Below, one piece after another: positions 44,522 to 53,435 of a stretch of 64,000 bases of DNA (within the stretch, counting starts at the first letter, position 1; each line of letters begins with the position of its first letter). The stretch covers positions 186,001-250,000 of the forward strand of contig NZ_FIZY01000001.1 in the NCBI RefSeq assembly GCF_900060185.1, in the 5' to 3' direction. The translations under genes were made by a program, and so were the position numbers. A model generated the notes under the pieces. It saw only the letters and a list, made by a program, of their open reading frames with translations. It was not told where the DNA came from and did no database searches. This DNA comes from Grimontia marina (lineage in GTDB: Bacteria; Pseudomonadota; Gammaproteobacteria; Enterobacterales; Vibrionaceae).

Positions 44522-46189
44522 ATGAGTGAGTCTGAGGCTCGTCCAACCAACTTTATCCGTCAAATCATTGATAAAGATTTGTCAGGTGGTGTTCACAACA
44601 CTGTTCACACGCGTTTCCCACCAGAGCCAAACGGCTATCTGCACATCGGTCACGCAAAGTCGATCTGTCTGAACTTTGGTATCGCGCAAGATTACCAGGG
44701 TCAGTGCAACCTGCGTTTTGACGATACCAACCCAGAGAAAGAAAACATCGAATTCGTTGAATCTATTAAGAATGATGTGAACTGGCTGGGCTTCCAATGG
44801 GACGGTGAAGTTTGTTATTCGTCTGACTACTTCGACCGTCTGCATGGTTATGCGGTAGAGCTGATCGAAAAAGGCCTGGCTTACGTCGAAGAGTTAAGTG
44901 CTGAAGAGATCCGCGAATACCGTGGCACCCTGACTGAACCGGGTAAACATAGCCCATACCGCGACCGCAGTGTGGAAGAAAACGTGGCGCTGTTCGAAAA
45001 AATGAAGAACGGCGAATTTGCTGAAGGCAAAGCCTGCCTGCGTGCCAAAATCGACATGGCTTCACCATTTATGGTGATGCGTGATCCGGTGCTGTATCGC
45101 GTACGTTTTGTTCACCATCACCAAACCGGTGACAAGTGGTGTATTTACCCGATGTACGACTTCACTCACTGTATTTCAGATGCAATTGAAGGTATTACTC
45201 ACTCACTGTGTACGTTGGAATTTCAGGACAACCGGCGTCTTTACGACTGGGTTTTGGAAAACATCACTATTGAATGCCAGCCACGCCAGTACGAGTTCAG
45301 CCGTCTTAACCTCGAATACACCGTGATGTCAAAGCGTAAGCTGAGCCAACTGGTCAGTGAAAATCTGGTTAATGGTTGGGACGATCCACGCATGCCGACC
45401 ATTTCTGGCCTGCGTCGTCGCGGTTACACGCCTGCATCAATTCGTGAGTTCTGTAAGCGTATTGGTGTCACTAAACAAGATAACACTATTGAGATGAGCT
45501 CACTGGAGTCTTGTGTGCGTGATGACCTGAACGAAAACGCACCTCGTGCAATGGCAGTGCTTGATCCAATCAAACTGGTTATCGAAAACTACGCAGAAAG
45601 TAAAATTGAAACACTGAATGCACCTAACCACCCGAACAAACCAGAAATGGGCGAGCGTGAAATTCCATTTAGCCGAGAAATCTGGATTGAAGCTGAAGAC
45701 TTCCGCGAAGAAGCGAACAAGAAGTACAAGCGTCTGGTTCTGGGTAAAGAAGTACGTTTACGTAATGCGTACGTGGTGAAAGCTGAGCGTTGTGACAAAG
45801 ATGCGGACGGCAAGATAACAACGGTTTACTGTACTTATGATCCAGAGACGCTGGGTAAAGACCCGTCGGATGGTCGTAAAGTAAAAGGTGTTATTCACTG
45901 GGTATCTGCGGATGCCGGTGTTGAAGCGGAATTCCGTCTGTATGACCGCCTGTTCACACAGCCAAACCCTGGTGCGGCGGATGATTTTGCAGCTACCATC
46001 AACCCAGAGTCACTGAAAGTGGTTAATGGCTATGTAGAACCAAGCTTAAAAGTGGCAGAAGCAGAGCAAGGCTATCAGTTTGAGCGTATGGGTTACTTCT
46101 GTGCAGATAGTAAAGTCAGCAAAAAGGACGCATTGGTGTTCAATCGCACGGTGGGCCTGCGTGACACCTGGGCGAAAATTGGTGATTAA
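44522..46189 (+). CDS. glnS: Glutaminyl-tRNA synthetase
   Basis: Charges tRNA-Gln with glutamine. The 555 aa compare with 554 in E. coli, and the N-terminus [19 protein letters not shown] matches. Class I signatures: HIGH in [15 protein letters not shown] and the KMSKS-like VMSKRKL; the C-terminal beta-barrel anticodon domain follows. The ATG at 44522 was chosen over an in-frame TTG immediately before it; CGAGG (44508-44512) serves either. Monocistronic, terminator directly after. Confidence 0.98.
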   Translation: MSESEARPTNFIRQIIDKDLSGGVHNTVHTRFPPEPNGYLHIGHAKSICLNFGIAQDYQGQCNLRFDDTNPEKENIEFVESIKNDVNWLGFQWDGEVCYSSDYFDRLHGYAVELIEKGLAYVEELSAEEIREYRGTLTEPGKHSPYRDRSVEENVALFEKMKNGEFAEGKACLRAKIDMASPFMVMRDPVLYRVRFVHHHQTGDKWCIYPMYDFTHCISDAIEGITHSLCTLEFQDNRRLYDWVLENITIECQPRQYEFSRLNLEYTVMSKRKLSQLVSENLVNGWDDPRMPTISGLRRRGYTPASIREFCKRIGVTKQDNTIEMSSLESCVRDDLNENAPRAMAVLDPIKLVIENYAESKIETLNAPNHPNKPEMGEREIPFSREIWIEAEDFREEANKKYKRLVLGKEVRLRNAYVVKAERCDKDADGKITTVYCTYDPETLGKDPSDGRKVKGVIHWVSADAGVEAEFRLYDRLFTQPNPGAADDFAATINPESLKVVNGYVEPSLKVAEAEQGYQFERMGYFCADSKVSKKDALVFNRTVGLRDTWAKIGD

Positions 46190-46203
46190 GTTGCCTTGAA
46201 TAC

Positions 46204-46233
46204 AAAAAACCGGAGCTTGGCTCCGGTTTTTTT
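46204..46233. terminator. Bidirectional terminator between glnS and fur
   Basis: ACCGGAGC (46209-46216) pairs with GCTCCGGT (46220-46227), flanked by A-tract and T-tract for both converging genes. Confidence 0.9.
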
Positions 46234-46253
46234 GTCCCAATCAATCGGCGTAA

Positions 46254-46697
46254 TTAAGCGTCATGAATGCTAGGGTCGTCTTTACATCCACTCTTAGTGC
46301 AGTGGCCATAAAGATACAAGCTGTGGTTTGTCAGCCTTATGTTGAATTGGTTTGCGATATCTTTCTGGCGCTCTTCTATCACATCGTCTGTAAATTCGAT
46401 AACGCGACCACAATCCAGACAAACTAAATGGTCATGGTGGTGTTGTGTCGCCAGCTCAAAAACCGATTTACCGCCTTCAAAGTGGTGGCGGGTGACAATA
46501 CCGGCATCATCGAACTGGTTAAGTACGCGATATACTGTCGCAAGTCCAATTTCTTCGCCGATATCGATAAGCTTTTTGTAAAGATCTTCAGCGCTAATGT
46601 GCTGACAGTCCGGCTCTTGCAGAACTTCTAAGATCTTCAAGCGAGGCAGCGTTACTTTTAGGCCTGCGTCTTTTAGTGCCTTGTTATTATCTGACAT
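46254..46697 (-). CDS. fur: Ferric uptake regulator Fur
   Basis: Iron-dependent repressor, 147 aa (148 in E. coli). Winged helix with GLKVTLPRLKILEVLQ and EEIGLATVYRVLNQFDDAG; metal-binding C-terminal domain with HHHDHLVCLDCG, the conserved Cys-x2-Cys, and a second CTKSGC pair. fldA is found two genes away, as in enterics where fldA-fur are neighbours; here a DUF4442 gene has come between them. No clear Fur box was found upstream. Confidence 0.98.
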   Translation of the reverse strand: MSDNNKALKDAGLKVTLPRLKILEVLQEPDCQHISAEDLYKKLIDIGEEIGLATVYRVLNQFDDAGIVTRHHFEGGKSVFELATQHHHDHLVCLDCGRVIEFTDDVIEERQKDIANQFNIRLTNHSLYLYGHCTKSGCKDDPSIHDA

Positions 46698-46887
46698 CCG
46701 GTTCTTTCCTACGTGATTGCTTTTCCCTGTGTGAGAGAACGGGAAAACTGATAGTTAGCGTAACAAATGTGATAAGAGGCCGCCAGTACAAAGGGGTAAA
46801 TATCTGGCCTAATTGGTTGGTTTTGCGGCTTGTTGTCGCATTGTAAAACTGGCAGTATTTGCTGGTATGACCAGAAAAGGGATTCCT

Positions 46888-47367
46888 GTGTACAAATTTT
46901 ACAAACCCGGCATTGTGAAACTCGCCTTGAATTGTTGGCCTCCATTCTGGGGAGCGGGTATCAAGATCCTGAATATTAGCGAAGATTTTCGGCATGTTAA
47001 GATGCGTTTGAAGCTCCGCTGGTGGAATAAAAATGCCAACCGAACCCAGTATGGCGGAAGTATTTTTTCTATGACAGATCCCACCTATGCTCTCATGCTG
47101 ATGGGAATCCTTGGTGAAAAGTATTTCGTTTGGGACAAAGAGGCTGACATCAACTTCATTAAGCCTGGAGCGACAGATCTGTTCGCTGAATTTGTGATTT
47201 CCGAGGAAACCGTTGCTTCCATTCAGCAAGCGACTATCAACGGCGATAAGGTGTTTCCCGAGTTCATCGTGAATGTGCAAGATGCTAATGGGGAAGTGGT
47301 GAGCCGGGTGCGCCGCGTATTGTATGTGCGCAAAAAACCAAAGTACCGCGAAGAAAAGTCAGCTTAA
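46888..47367 (+). CDS. DUF4442-family hot-dog protein
   Basis: Probably 159 aa. The pattern ALNCWPPFWGAGIKI, RLKLRWWNKNANRTQYGGSI, TDPTYALMLMGILG and VWDKEADINFIKPG is that of DUF4442, a hot-dog fold related to acyl-CoA thioesterases and the PaaI group. No signal peptide. Substrate unknown. The start was taken as GTG at 46888 because AAAAGGG lies six bases upstream; an in-frame ATG at 46867 would add seven residues and has no good ribosome site. It is divergent from fur and convergent with fldA. Confidence 0.75.
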   Translation: MYKFYKPGIVKLALNCWPPFWGAGIKILNISEDFRHVKMRLKLRWWNKNANRTQYGGSIFSMTDPTYALMLMGILGEKYFVWDKEADINFIKPGATDLFAEFVISEETVASIQQATINGDKVFPEFIVNVQDANGEVVSRVRRVLYVRKKPKYREEKSA

Positions 47368-47384
47368 GACTTTACAGCAGATAT

Positions 47385-47416
47385 AAAAAACGCGCACTGG
47401 GCGCGTTTTTTGTTTT
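47385..47416. terminator. Bidirectional terminator between the DUF4442 gene and fldA
   Basis: AAAAAACGCGC (47385-47395) pairs with GCGCGTTTTTT (47401-47411). Confidence 0.85.
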
Positions 47417-47431
47417 TGGTAATTGCTTAAC

Positions 47432-47959
47432 TTAACCTTCCAGTTCAGCCAGGCACATTTCCTCGTAGACTTGGTTGACCCATTTTTCTACGCGGGTAGA
47501 AGTAAGTTCCGGTTGACGATCTTCGTCAACACACAGGCCAACGAAGTTACTGTCATCAACCAGTGCTTTCGATGCTTCGAACTCATAACCTTCCGTCGGC
47601 CAGTGACCAATAATGGTGCCGCCTTTGGTTTCGACGATGTCACGGATGGTACCCATCGCGTCACAGAAGTATTCTGCGTAGTCTTCCTGATCACCACAGC
47701 CAAAGATTGCAACCAGCTTGGTTGAGAAGTCGATTTGCTCAAGTTCTGGGAAAAAATCATCCCAGTCACATTGTGCTTCACCGTAGTACCAAGTCGGGAT
47801 GCCAAGCAGGAGCAGATCGAAGTTATTAATATCTTCTTTGCTGCTCTTTGCAATGTCCTGAACATGGACCATTTGCTTGCCCAGTTGTTTTTGAATCATC
47901 TTGGCGATAGCTTCAGTGTTACCTGTATCGCTACCAAAGAAGAGACCTACGCTCGCCAT
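47432..47959 (-). CDS. fldA: Flavodoxin FldA
   Basis: FMN electron carrier (175 aa, 176 in E. coli) used by methionine synthase, radical-SAM enzymes and others. The FMN-phosphate loop is SDTGNTEAIA (10-19); flavin-stacking residues are in GIPTWYYGE and GCGDQEDYAEYFCDAMG. Acidic C-terminus. It lies near fur and upstream of the DUF2788 and ybfF genes on the same strand, the usual enteric/vibrio neighbourhood. Confidence 0.98.
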   Translation of the reverse strand: MASVGLFFGSDTGNTEAIAKMIQKQLGKQMVHVQDIAKSSKEDINNFDLLLLGIPTWYYGEAQCDWDDFFPELEQIDFSTKLVAIFGCGDQEDYAEYFCDAMGTIRDIVETKGGTIIGHWPTEGYEFEASKALVDDSNFVGLCVDEDRQPELTSTRVEKWVNQVYEEMCLAELEG

Positions 47960-48079
47960 AATAGAGAATACCTATTTATTGTTAATCGAGCCGCAATATA
48001 CACAGCCCAGAATGTAAAGTGTAGAAGAAGGCTCGGCCTTCTTGCCGTTGGAATCTTTTAAGGTGGTGTGGCTGTAGAC

Positions 48080-48298
48080 TCAGATGCCTACCCCTTCCCA
48101 GAAAAGCTGGATCACGCCCTTGGTAATAAAACCTGCGCACCCGAGGAAAAGTACCAGCCACACGACTCTGCGGCCAAATGGTGGAACTTTTCCCTCTTTG
48201 AGCACGTCCTTGATCGCCATACCAATAAAAAAGAAGATACCTGCAAATAGCAGATCAAGACCTATCTTCTCGAGCAATTCGAAGTGCTCGTATAGCAT
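48080..48298 (-). CDS. DUF2788-family small membrane protein
   Basis: The 72-aa product has two membrane segments (DLLFAGIFFFIGMAIK and VVWLVLFLGCAGFITKGVIQ) joined by the conserved basic loop KEGKVPPFGRR. This is the DUF2788 pattern; no function known. The ATG at 48298 has GGAGG six bases upstream; an in-frame ATG at 48334 lacks one. It lies between fldA and ybfF, the position the family usually has in vibrios and relatives. Confidence 0.82.
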   Translation of the reverse strand: MLYEHFELLEKIGLDLLFAGIFFFIGMAIKDVLKEGKVPPFGRRVVWLVLFLGCAGFITKGVIQLFWEGVGI

Positions 48299-48358
48299 TA
48301 CCGCCTCCGTTCGGAACCCATTTTCGCCGCGCACTATAGCATAAGTGGGAGTGCTCTG

Positions 48359-49132
48359 TTAACGCTCTGAGTTTGTTAAAAAGCGAGTGATCACACGTGC
48401 TACGGTGGCAGGTTTTTCTGCGTGTAGCCAGTGTCCAGTATTCGCAATGACGTGTGCTTTGGCGCGTGGGAACTGTCGCTCTATATCCGCTCGGTGTTCG
48501 GCTGCAATATAATCTGAATTGGCACCTTTTAAAAACAGTGTTTCACCTTCGAAAACACCCTGCTCAGGCCATCCGGCAATGTCCAGATAGTGTGTTTCAA
48601 GGGTTGGGACATTGAAGCGCCAATCAAAGGTACCATTTTCTTGTTTAGCGAGAGATTTTAACAGAAACTGACGCACCCCCGGCTCTAGGATATGCTCAGC
48701 AAGTGCTGCTTCCGCATCTTTTCTGCTTAGAATAGGTTGGGCCATTGAGGCATTGAGACCTGCTAAAACTGCGTCATGTCGGCGAACTTTGTATTCAACG
48801 GGGGCAATGTCCATAACCACAAGATCTTCGAGGTGATCTGGATGGAGTTGTGCAAGCATCATGGCAACTTTTCCGCCCATTGAGTGCCCGACAACAGAGA
48901 CCTTCTCCAGTTTCTGCTGGTCTAAAAAATCCTTCACGGCAGTGGCTTGGGATACATAATCAACGTTTTCGGAGCGCGGAGACTGGCCGTGGTTAGGTAA
49001 GTCAATTTGATAGACCTGATAGTGTTCTGCCAGTACCTTTGCCAGCCCGCCAAGATTGTCCAGACTGCCAAACAGTCCGTGGATCAACAGGAGCGGGCTT
49101 CCTTCGCCCTGGATCTTGAAGTTCAATTGCAC
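48359..49132 (-). CDS. ybfF: Alpha/beta-hydrolase esterase YbfF
   Basis: The 257-aa esterase (E. coli YbfF 254) has the oxyanion region LLLIHGLFGSLDNLGGLAK, nucleophile elbow VVGHSMGGKVAMML and catalytic His in NTGHWLHAEKP. E. coli YbfF acts on acyl-CoA and short esters in vitro; the physiological substrate is unsettled. The start is GTG at 49132 with AGGAAAA upstream; the frame is open for a further 105 codons upstream, but that part resembles no protein and runs towards the divergent seqA promoter. Divergent from seqA as in E. coli. Confidence 0.9.
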   Translation of the reverse strand: MQLNFKIQGEGSPLLLIHGLFGSLDNLGGLAKVLAEHYQVYQIDLPNHGQSPRSENVDYVSQATAVKDFLDQQKLEKVSVVGHSMGGKVAMMLAQLHPDHLEDLVVMDIAPVEYKVRRHDAVLAGLNASMAQPILSRKDAEAALAEHILEPGVRQFLLKSLAKQENGTFDWRFNVPTLETHYLDIAGWPEQGVFEGETLFLKGANSDYIAAEHRADIERQFPRAKAHVIANTGHWLHAEKPATVARVITRFLTNSER

Positions 49133-49269
49133 AGAGGTTTTCCTGTTAAATTCATGGTTGAGCGTAGTATAGCGATCCTGAACGCGACTCAAAACCTTAC
49201 CTCGATCACGAAGAGAGTTATTCTCGCTGAAACCAGCATCTTGAGGTGGCTCGGGTACCCCTAACTCTG

Positions 49270-49275
49270 TATAAT
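49270..49275 (+). promoter_or_regulatory. -10 element of the seqA promoter
   Basis: Perfect TATAAT preceded by TG; no good -35 at 16-18 bases (a TTGAGG lies 23 bases upstream). Start expected near 49282, 33 bases before seqA. Confidence 0.5.
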
Positions 49276-49303
49276 CACAGTGTTGAATTGAAAACAGGAC
49301 ACG

Positions 49304-49318
49304 ATGATCAAACGATGA
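49304..49318 (+). CDS. Possible four-codon leader reading frame before seqA
   Basis: ATG ATC AAA CGA TGA encodes Met-Ile-Lys-Arg. Its TGA overlaps the seqA start in ATGA. AGGA (49296-49299) is four bases before this ATG but fifteen before the seqA ATG, so the strong ribosome site may serve the leader, with seqA read by coupling. A GATC lies within it. This could equally be chance. Confidence 0.3.
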   Translation: MIKR

Positions 49319-49860
49319 AGACAATTGAGGTTGATGAAGAGCTATACCGGTACATTGCCAGCCAGACCCAGCACATTGGTGAAAGTGCATCGGACATTCT
49401 GCGCAGGCTGCTGATGGCACCGAAGGTGGAGCAACAACCCGTTGCAACGTTGGCGCCGAGCCCAGAGAAAAAGGGCATTGTCGTCAGTAAAGACGCGGGC
49501 AAAAGCGATACCGTTGATCGTGTAAAAGAAATGCGCTCCCTGTTGATATCAGATGAATTCGCGGCGCAAGAGAAAGCGATTGGCCGATTCATGCTGGTAC
49601 TTTCGACCCTATACCGTATTGATAATCAAGCATTTTCTGAAGCGACAGCGTTGAAAGGGCGTACGCGCGTTTATTTTGCTGATAATGAGCAGACGCTACT
49701 GGAAAGCGGCAAGACGACCAAACCGAAACACATTCCTAAAACGCCATTTTGGGTGATCACCAATACCAATACTGGACGTAAACGCCAGATGGTTGAGCAA
49801 CTGATGACCAAGATGAGCTTCACCAACGACATCACTGAGAAAGTGGTCGGCGAGATTTAA
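49315..49860 (+). CDS. seqA: SeqA, negative modulator of replication initiation
   Basis: Binds hemimethylated GATC sites and sequesters newly replicated oriC. The 181 aa equal E. coli SeqA. The N-terminal oligomerisation helix MKTIEVDEELYRYIASQTQ is followed by a linker (65-100) and the DNA-binding domain: TRVYFADNEQTLLESG, PKHIPKTPFWVITNTNTGRK, RQMVEQLM. The start at 49315 matches the family; the frame is open 69 bases further upstream without similarity. pgm follows as in E. coli. Confidence 0.97.
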   Translation: MKTIEVDEELYRYIASQTQHIGESASDILRRLLMAPKVEQQPVATLAPSPEKKGIVVSKDAGKSDTVDRVKEMRSLLISDEFAAQEKAIGRFMLVLSTLYRIDNQAFSEATALKGRTRVYFADNEQTLLESGKTTKPKHIPKTPFWVITNTNTGRKRQMVEQLMTKMSFTNDITEKVVGEI

Positions 49861-49898
49861 CCTCGTAGAGTTTGGTGCCAAACAAACATAATGAATGA

Positions 49899-49924
49899 AG
49901 AGGCCTTGTCATTGACGGGCCTCT
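49899..49924 (+). terminator. Weak hairpin between seqA and pgm
   Basis: AGAGGCC pairs with GGCCTCT around an 11-12 base loop; no T run follows, so termination is doubtful. Confidence 0.35.
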
Positions 49925-50014
49925 CACTATATCTAGACCTGTTGGGCGTTTAGTGCAGAGGTTCTGCGGCTTCTCAACTGGTTAACGTCAGAATTATTGT
50001 AAGGATGCGAGTAA

Positions 50015-51661
50015 ATGGCTAGCCATGAACGCGCCGGGCAACGAGCCCAGCAACAAGATCTCCATAATATTCCAATGTTGGTGTCGAACTACTTCCAATT
50101 GACACCAGACTCTAGCAATCCAGCCCACAAAGTGGAGTTTGGTACTTCCGGTCACCGCGGCTGTGCCGACAAAGTGGCTTTTAACCAACACCATATTCTG
50201 GCCATTGCTCAAGCAGTTGCTGAGGTGCGTGCTGAGAAAGGTGTGACTGGTCCTTTATTTGTGGGTAAAGACACACACGCACTGTCTGAGCCAGCGTTTT
50301 GTTCTGTGGTCGAAGTGCTTGTAGCGAACGGCGTGTCCGTGATTGCTCAGAAAGACGGTGGTTATACCCCTACGCCGGGCATCTCCCATGCGATCCTGAC
50401 TCACAATAAGCAAAATGCCGACAAAGCGGATGGTATTGTGATCACGCCCTCGCACAATCCACCTCAAGATGGCGGTATCAAATACAATCCAACACACGGC
50501 GGTCCCGCTGAAGGTGATCTCACTAAAGCTATTGAGCAGCGTGCCAACACACTGATTGCAGAAGGTTTGACAGGCGTTCGTCGCGTGACTTTCTCAGAAG
50601 CAGTTGCCAGCGATCTGTTTGTTGAAACAGACATGGTCATGCCTTATGTACAGGACTTGGCTTCTGTCGTCGATATGGATGCCATCAAAAAAGCAGGTCT
50701 TCGTATAGGTGTTGATCCACTAGGTGGCTCAGGTATTGATTATTGGAAAGCGATTGCTACGTATTTCGACTTGGACATCACGATTATCAATGATGATGTG
50801 GATCCGTCGTTCCGTTTTATGTCACTTGATAAAGATGGCGTGATCCGTATGGATTGTTCATCACCGTCAGCGATGGCGGGTCTTCTCGCCTACAAAGACC
50901 AGTATGACCTGGCGTTCGGTAACGACCCGGATTTTGACCGCCATGGTATTGTCACGCCAGCAGGTCTGATGAATCCGAACCACTACCTCGCTGTGTGTAT
51001 CGATTACCTTTACCAGCATCGTCCACAGTGGGGCGCAGAAGTCGGTGTGGGTAAAACACTGGTATCGAGCGCAATCATCGATAAAGTGGTAGCTAATCTT
51101 GGTCGCAAATTATGCGAAGTTCCCGTGGGCTTCAAGTGGTTTGTTGATGGCTTGTATTCAGGTGAAATAGGCTTTGGTGGCGAAGAAAGTGCAGGAGCAT
51201 CTTTCCTGCGTATGGACGGCACAGCTTGGGCGACGGATAAAGACGGTATTCTGCTTTGCCTTCTGGCAGCAGAGATAACCGCTGTTACAGGGAAGAATCC
51301 GCAGCAGTGCTACGATGAGCTCGCTGCGAAATTTGGTGCCTCTAGCTATGCTCGCCTGCAAGCACCAGCTAATGGCGAGCAAAAAGCGGTGTTGAGCAAA
51401 CTTTCTGCGGAAATGGTTACGGCTGAAACCTTGGCCGGTGACACAATCACAGCGAAACTGACTCATGCGCCGGGTAATAGGCAGGCGATTGGTGGCTTGA
51501 AAGTAACCACCGAGTTTGGTTGGTTTGCAGCGCGTCCGTCAGGCACAGAAGATATTTACAAAATTTACTGTGAAAGCTTTAAAGGCGAGGAGCACCTTGC
51601 GCTGATCCAGAAAGAAGCACAAAGCATCGTGAGTGGTGTATTTAAGGCTGCCGGGCTTTAA
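50015..51661 (+). CDS. pgm: Phosphoglucomutase (alpha-D-glucose-specific)
   Basis: Interconverts glucose-1-P and glucose-6-P. The 548 aa compare with 546 in E. coli. N-terminus [12 protein letters not shown] and [11 protein letters not shown]; active-site phosphoserine in [15 protein letters not shown]; metal loop [10 protein letters not shown]; sugar loop [10 protein letters not shown]; phosphate loop [13 protein letters not shown]. Supplies UDP-glucose precursors, hence indirectly the exopolysaccharide. Follows seqA as in E. coli and has its own terminator. Confidence 0.97.
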   Translation: MASHERAGQRAQQQDLHNIPMLVSNYFQLTPDSSNPAHKVEFGTSGHRGCADKVAFNQHHILAIAQAVAEVRAEKGVTGPLFVGKDTHALSEPAFCSVVEVLVANGVSVIAQKDGGYTPTPGISHAILTHNKQNADKADGIVITPSHNPPQDGGIKYNPTHGGPAEGDLTKAIEQRANTLIAEGLTGVRRVTFSEAVASDLFVETDMVMPYVQDLASVVDMDAIKKAGLRIGVDPLGGSGIDYWKAIATYFDLDITIINDDVDPSFRFMSLDKDGVIRMDCSSPSAMAGLLAYKDQYDLAFGNDPDFDRHGIVTPAGLMNPNHYLAVCIDYLYQHRPQWGAEVGVGKTLVSSAIIDKVVANLGRKLCEVPVGFKWFVDGLYSGEIGFGGEESAGASFLRMDGTAWATDKDGILLCLLAAEITAVTGKNPQQCYDELAAKFGASSYARLQAPANGEQKAVLSKLSAEMVTAETLAGDTITAKLTHAPGNRQAIGGLKVTTEFGWFAARPSGTEDIYKIYCESFKGEEHLALIQKEAQSIVSGVFKAAGL

Positions 51662-51686
51662 TACTCCTCAGCGAAGTAAAAATTGA

Positions 51687-51713
51687 AAAACCACCGCATA
51701 GCGGTGGTTTTTT
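51687..51713 (+). terminator. Intrinsic terminator after pgm
   Basis: AAAACCACCGC (51687-51697) pairs with GCGGTGGTTTT (51701-51711) around ATA, then TT. Confidence 0.88.
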
Positions 51714-51738
51714 ATATCTAAATAAGAGGCAAGGCGAC

Positions 51739-52503
51739 TCAAAGAGAAGGCCAATTATCTGGAACAACAAACCAGCGGTGACGGTTTTCGTCAATAAGAT
51801 GTGTTTCCCTCGTGACAGTTTCTGGCAGCGAATATACAGGCAGATCTTCCAAAGAAGGGGCTTCCATCCACTGTGCTCTGGTTAGCTCGAAAAACTTTAC
51901 ATCTATAGGCAATTGGGAGGGCCAACACCAAAATCCATTGACGCTCTGCTCTTGCACATCTGGAGGCGAAGGCAAATCACTGAGTGGTAAGAAAGGATTG
52001 GTGTAAAGTCTGCCTTGAACGAGCAGTCTGCGTTTGGCTATCGGGTATTGGGAAAACTGCGTTTTGTATTCTTCAGTATCGGTAAGCATCAACTGTTGCT
52101 TGACCATCTTTTTGTGCTTCTTCGCCAACGTATCTTTTGCGTTCGGGCCTCGCCATTCTCCGTCAAACGCCAGATAAAACTTAATGGCAACTTCCCAGTG
52201 TTCCAACTCTCCGTTAGGGCTTGCAACGACGAAATCCACAGCACTAAGTGTGCGTTTTTCTCTCTCTACCTGTAATTCTTCGGCAACCAGTCGGTAAGTA
52301 TCATTGTGATGCAAACATTGTTTGATCAGCCATTGGTAGTAGAAACCAATCCGTTGACCTCCCTCATAGGCTGGGAATTTCTGTAATGAAATAGAAGACC
52401 AGAATGTGGGAGGGACGACGCTTGCGGCGTCTTGAACGATAATGTCTGATGACTGTTGAATCCAAGCAATATCCCTTTGGACTTGAGCACTGTCTGCGAA
52501 CAT
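51739..52503 (-). CDS. DUF1853-family protein
   Basis: The 254-aa soluble protein has the DUF1853 pattern: GFYYQWLIKQCL, then TLSAVDFVVASPNGELEHWE and VAIKFYLAF, then LYTNPFLPL and FWCWPSQLP. The Asp...Glu-x3-Lys arrangement in the middle is reminiscent of the PD-(D/E)XK nuclease fold, which I cannot confirm by eye. No function is established for the family. The ATG overlaps no other gene; ybgI starts divergently 109 bases away. Confidence 0.75.
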   Translation of the reverse strand: MFADSAQVQRDIAWIQQSSDIIVQDAASVVPPTFWSSISLQKFPAYEGGQRIGFYYQWLIKQCLHHNDTYRLVAEELQVEREKRTLSAVDFVVASPNGELEHWEVAIKFYLAFDGEWRGPNAKDTLAKKHKKMVKQQLMLTDTEEYKTQFSQYPIAKRRLLVQGRLYTNPFLPLSDLPSPPDVQEQSVNGFWCWPSQLPIDVKFFELTRAQWMEAPSLEDLPVYSLPETVTRETHLIDENRHRWFVVPDNWPSL

Positions 52504-52612
52504 GGATGACTTTCCTTGATGGTTGTACCGAGAGCATATAGCAAACGAGGTTCACCTGCATCGATAGGGTGGTTAGAATAGACTTAATTGACACAAAAGA
52601 TTCGGGAAGAAA

Positions 52613-53371
52613 ATGAATAATTACCAACTGGAATCGGTTCTCAACGAATTTCTAAAGCCTTTTGCAATCAAAGATTACTGCCCCAATGGGATGCAGATTG
52701 AAGGCAAAGAGGAAGTGCGAAAAATTGTCACTGGTGTGACGGCTTCACAAGCTTTGATTGAGGCTGCGATTGAGCAAGACGCGGATGCGTTGCTGGTTCA
52801 TCATGGTTATTTCTGGCGAGGAGAGTCTGAGCCGCTCAAGGGCATGAAGTTTAAGCGTATCAAGTCTTTGATTGAAAGTGGTATTAACCTCTATGCCTAT
52901 CATCTGCCATTGGATGTTCATCCTGAAGTAGGAAATAATGCTCAACTGGCGACGCTTTTGGGGATTGAACAGCTTGGTGGCTTAGAAGATGGCAATCCAA
53001 ACTCTGTTGCCGTTTGGGGTGAATTGCCCAGTTCATTATCGGCAAAAGATTTTGGTAAATTGCTGGCGACGAAGTTAAACCGTGAGCCACTGCATATTGA
53101 AAGCGCTATTGCTAAGCCCATCAAGAAAGTCGGATGGTGTACAGGCGGTGGTCAGGACTTCATCGATCTTGCTGCAAGCAAGGGAATGGATGCGTTTGTT
53201 TCTGGTGAAATTTCTGAGCGAACAACATATTCTGCACGAGAGCTAGGTATCCATTACTTCAGTGCGGGGCACCATGCAACTGAACGTTATGGTGTGAAAG
53301 CTTTGGGGCAGTGGCTTGCTGACCAACATGGCTTTGAAGTGACCTTTATTGACATCGATAACCCAGTCTAA
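52613..53371 (+). CDS. ybgI: Nif3-like dinuclear-metal protein YbgI
   Basis: The 252-aa hexameric metal protein (E. coli YbgI 247) shows KDYCPNGMQIEG, the metal ligands in LLVHHGYFW and AYHLPLDVHPEVGNNAQLA, and a C-terminal GHHATERYG. Proposed roles of the family include GTP cyclohydrolase-like or repair-related hydrolase activity; none is certain. Good spacing to a purine-rich ribosome site (GGGAAGAA, about 52603-52610). Bidirectional terminator downstream shared with gltA. Confidence 0.93.
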   Translation: MNNYQLESVLNEFLKPFAIKDYCPNGMQIEGKEEVRKIVTGVTASQALIEAAIEQDADALLVHHGYFWRGESEPLKGMKFKRIKSLIESGINLYAYHLPLDVHPEVGNNAQLATLLGIEQLGGLEDGNPNSVAVWGELPSSLSAKDFGKLLATKLNREPLHIESAIAKPIKKVGWCTGGGQDFIDLAASKGMDAFVSGEISERTTYSARELGIHYFSAGHHATERYGVKALGQWLADQHGFEVTFIDIDNPV

Positions 53372-53388
53372 CGTGTTAAAAAAGTAAT

Positions 53389-53415
53389 AAAAAACGCCGC
53401 AGAGCGGCGTTTTTT
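53389..53415. terminator. Bidirectional terminator between ybgI and gltA
   Basis: AAAAAACGCCGC (53389-53400) pairs with GCGGCGTTTTTT (53404-53415) around AGA. Confidence 0.9.
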
Positions 53416-53435
53416 GGTTAGCTATCGCAAGTTTA

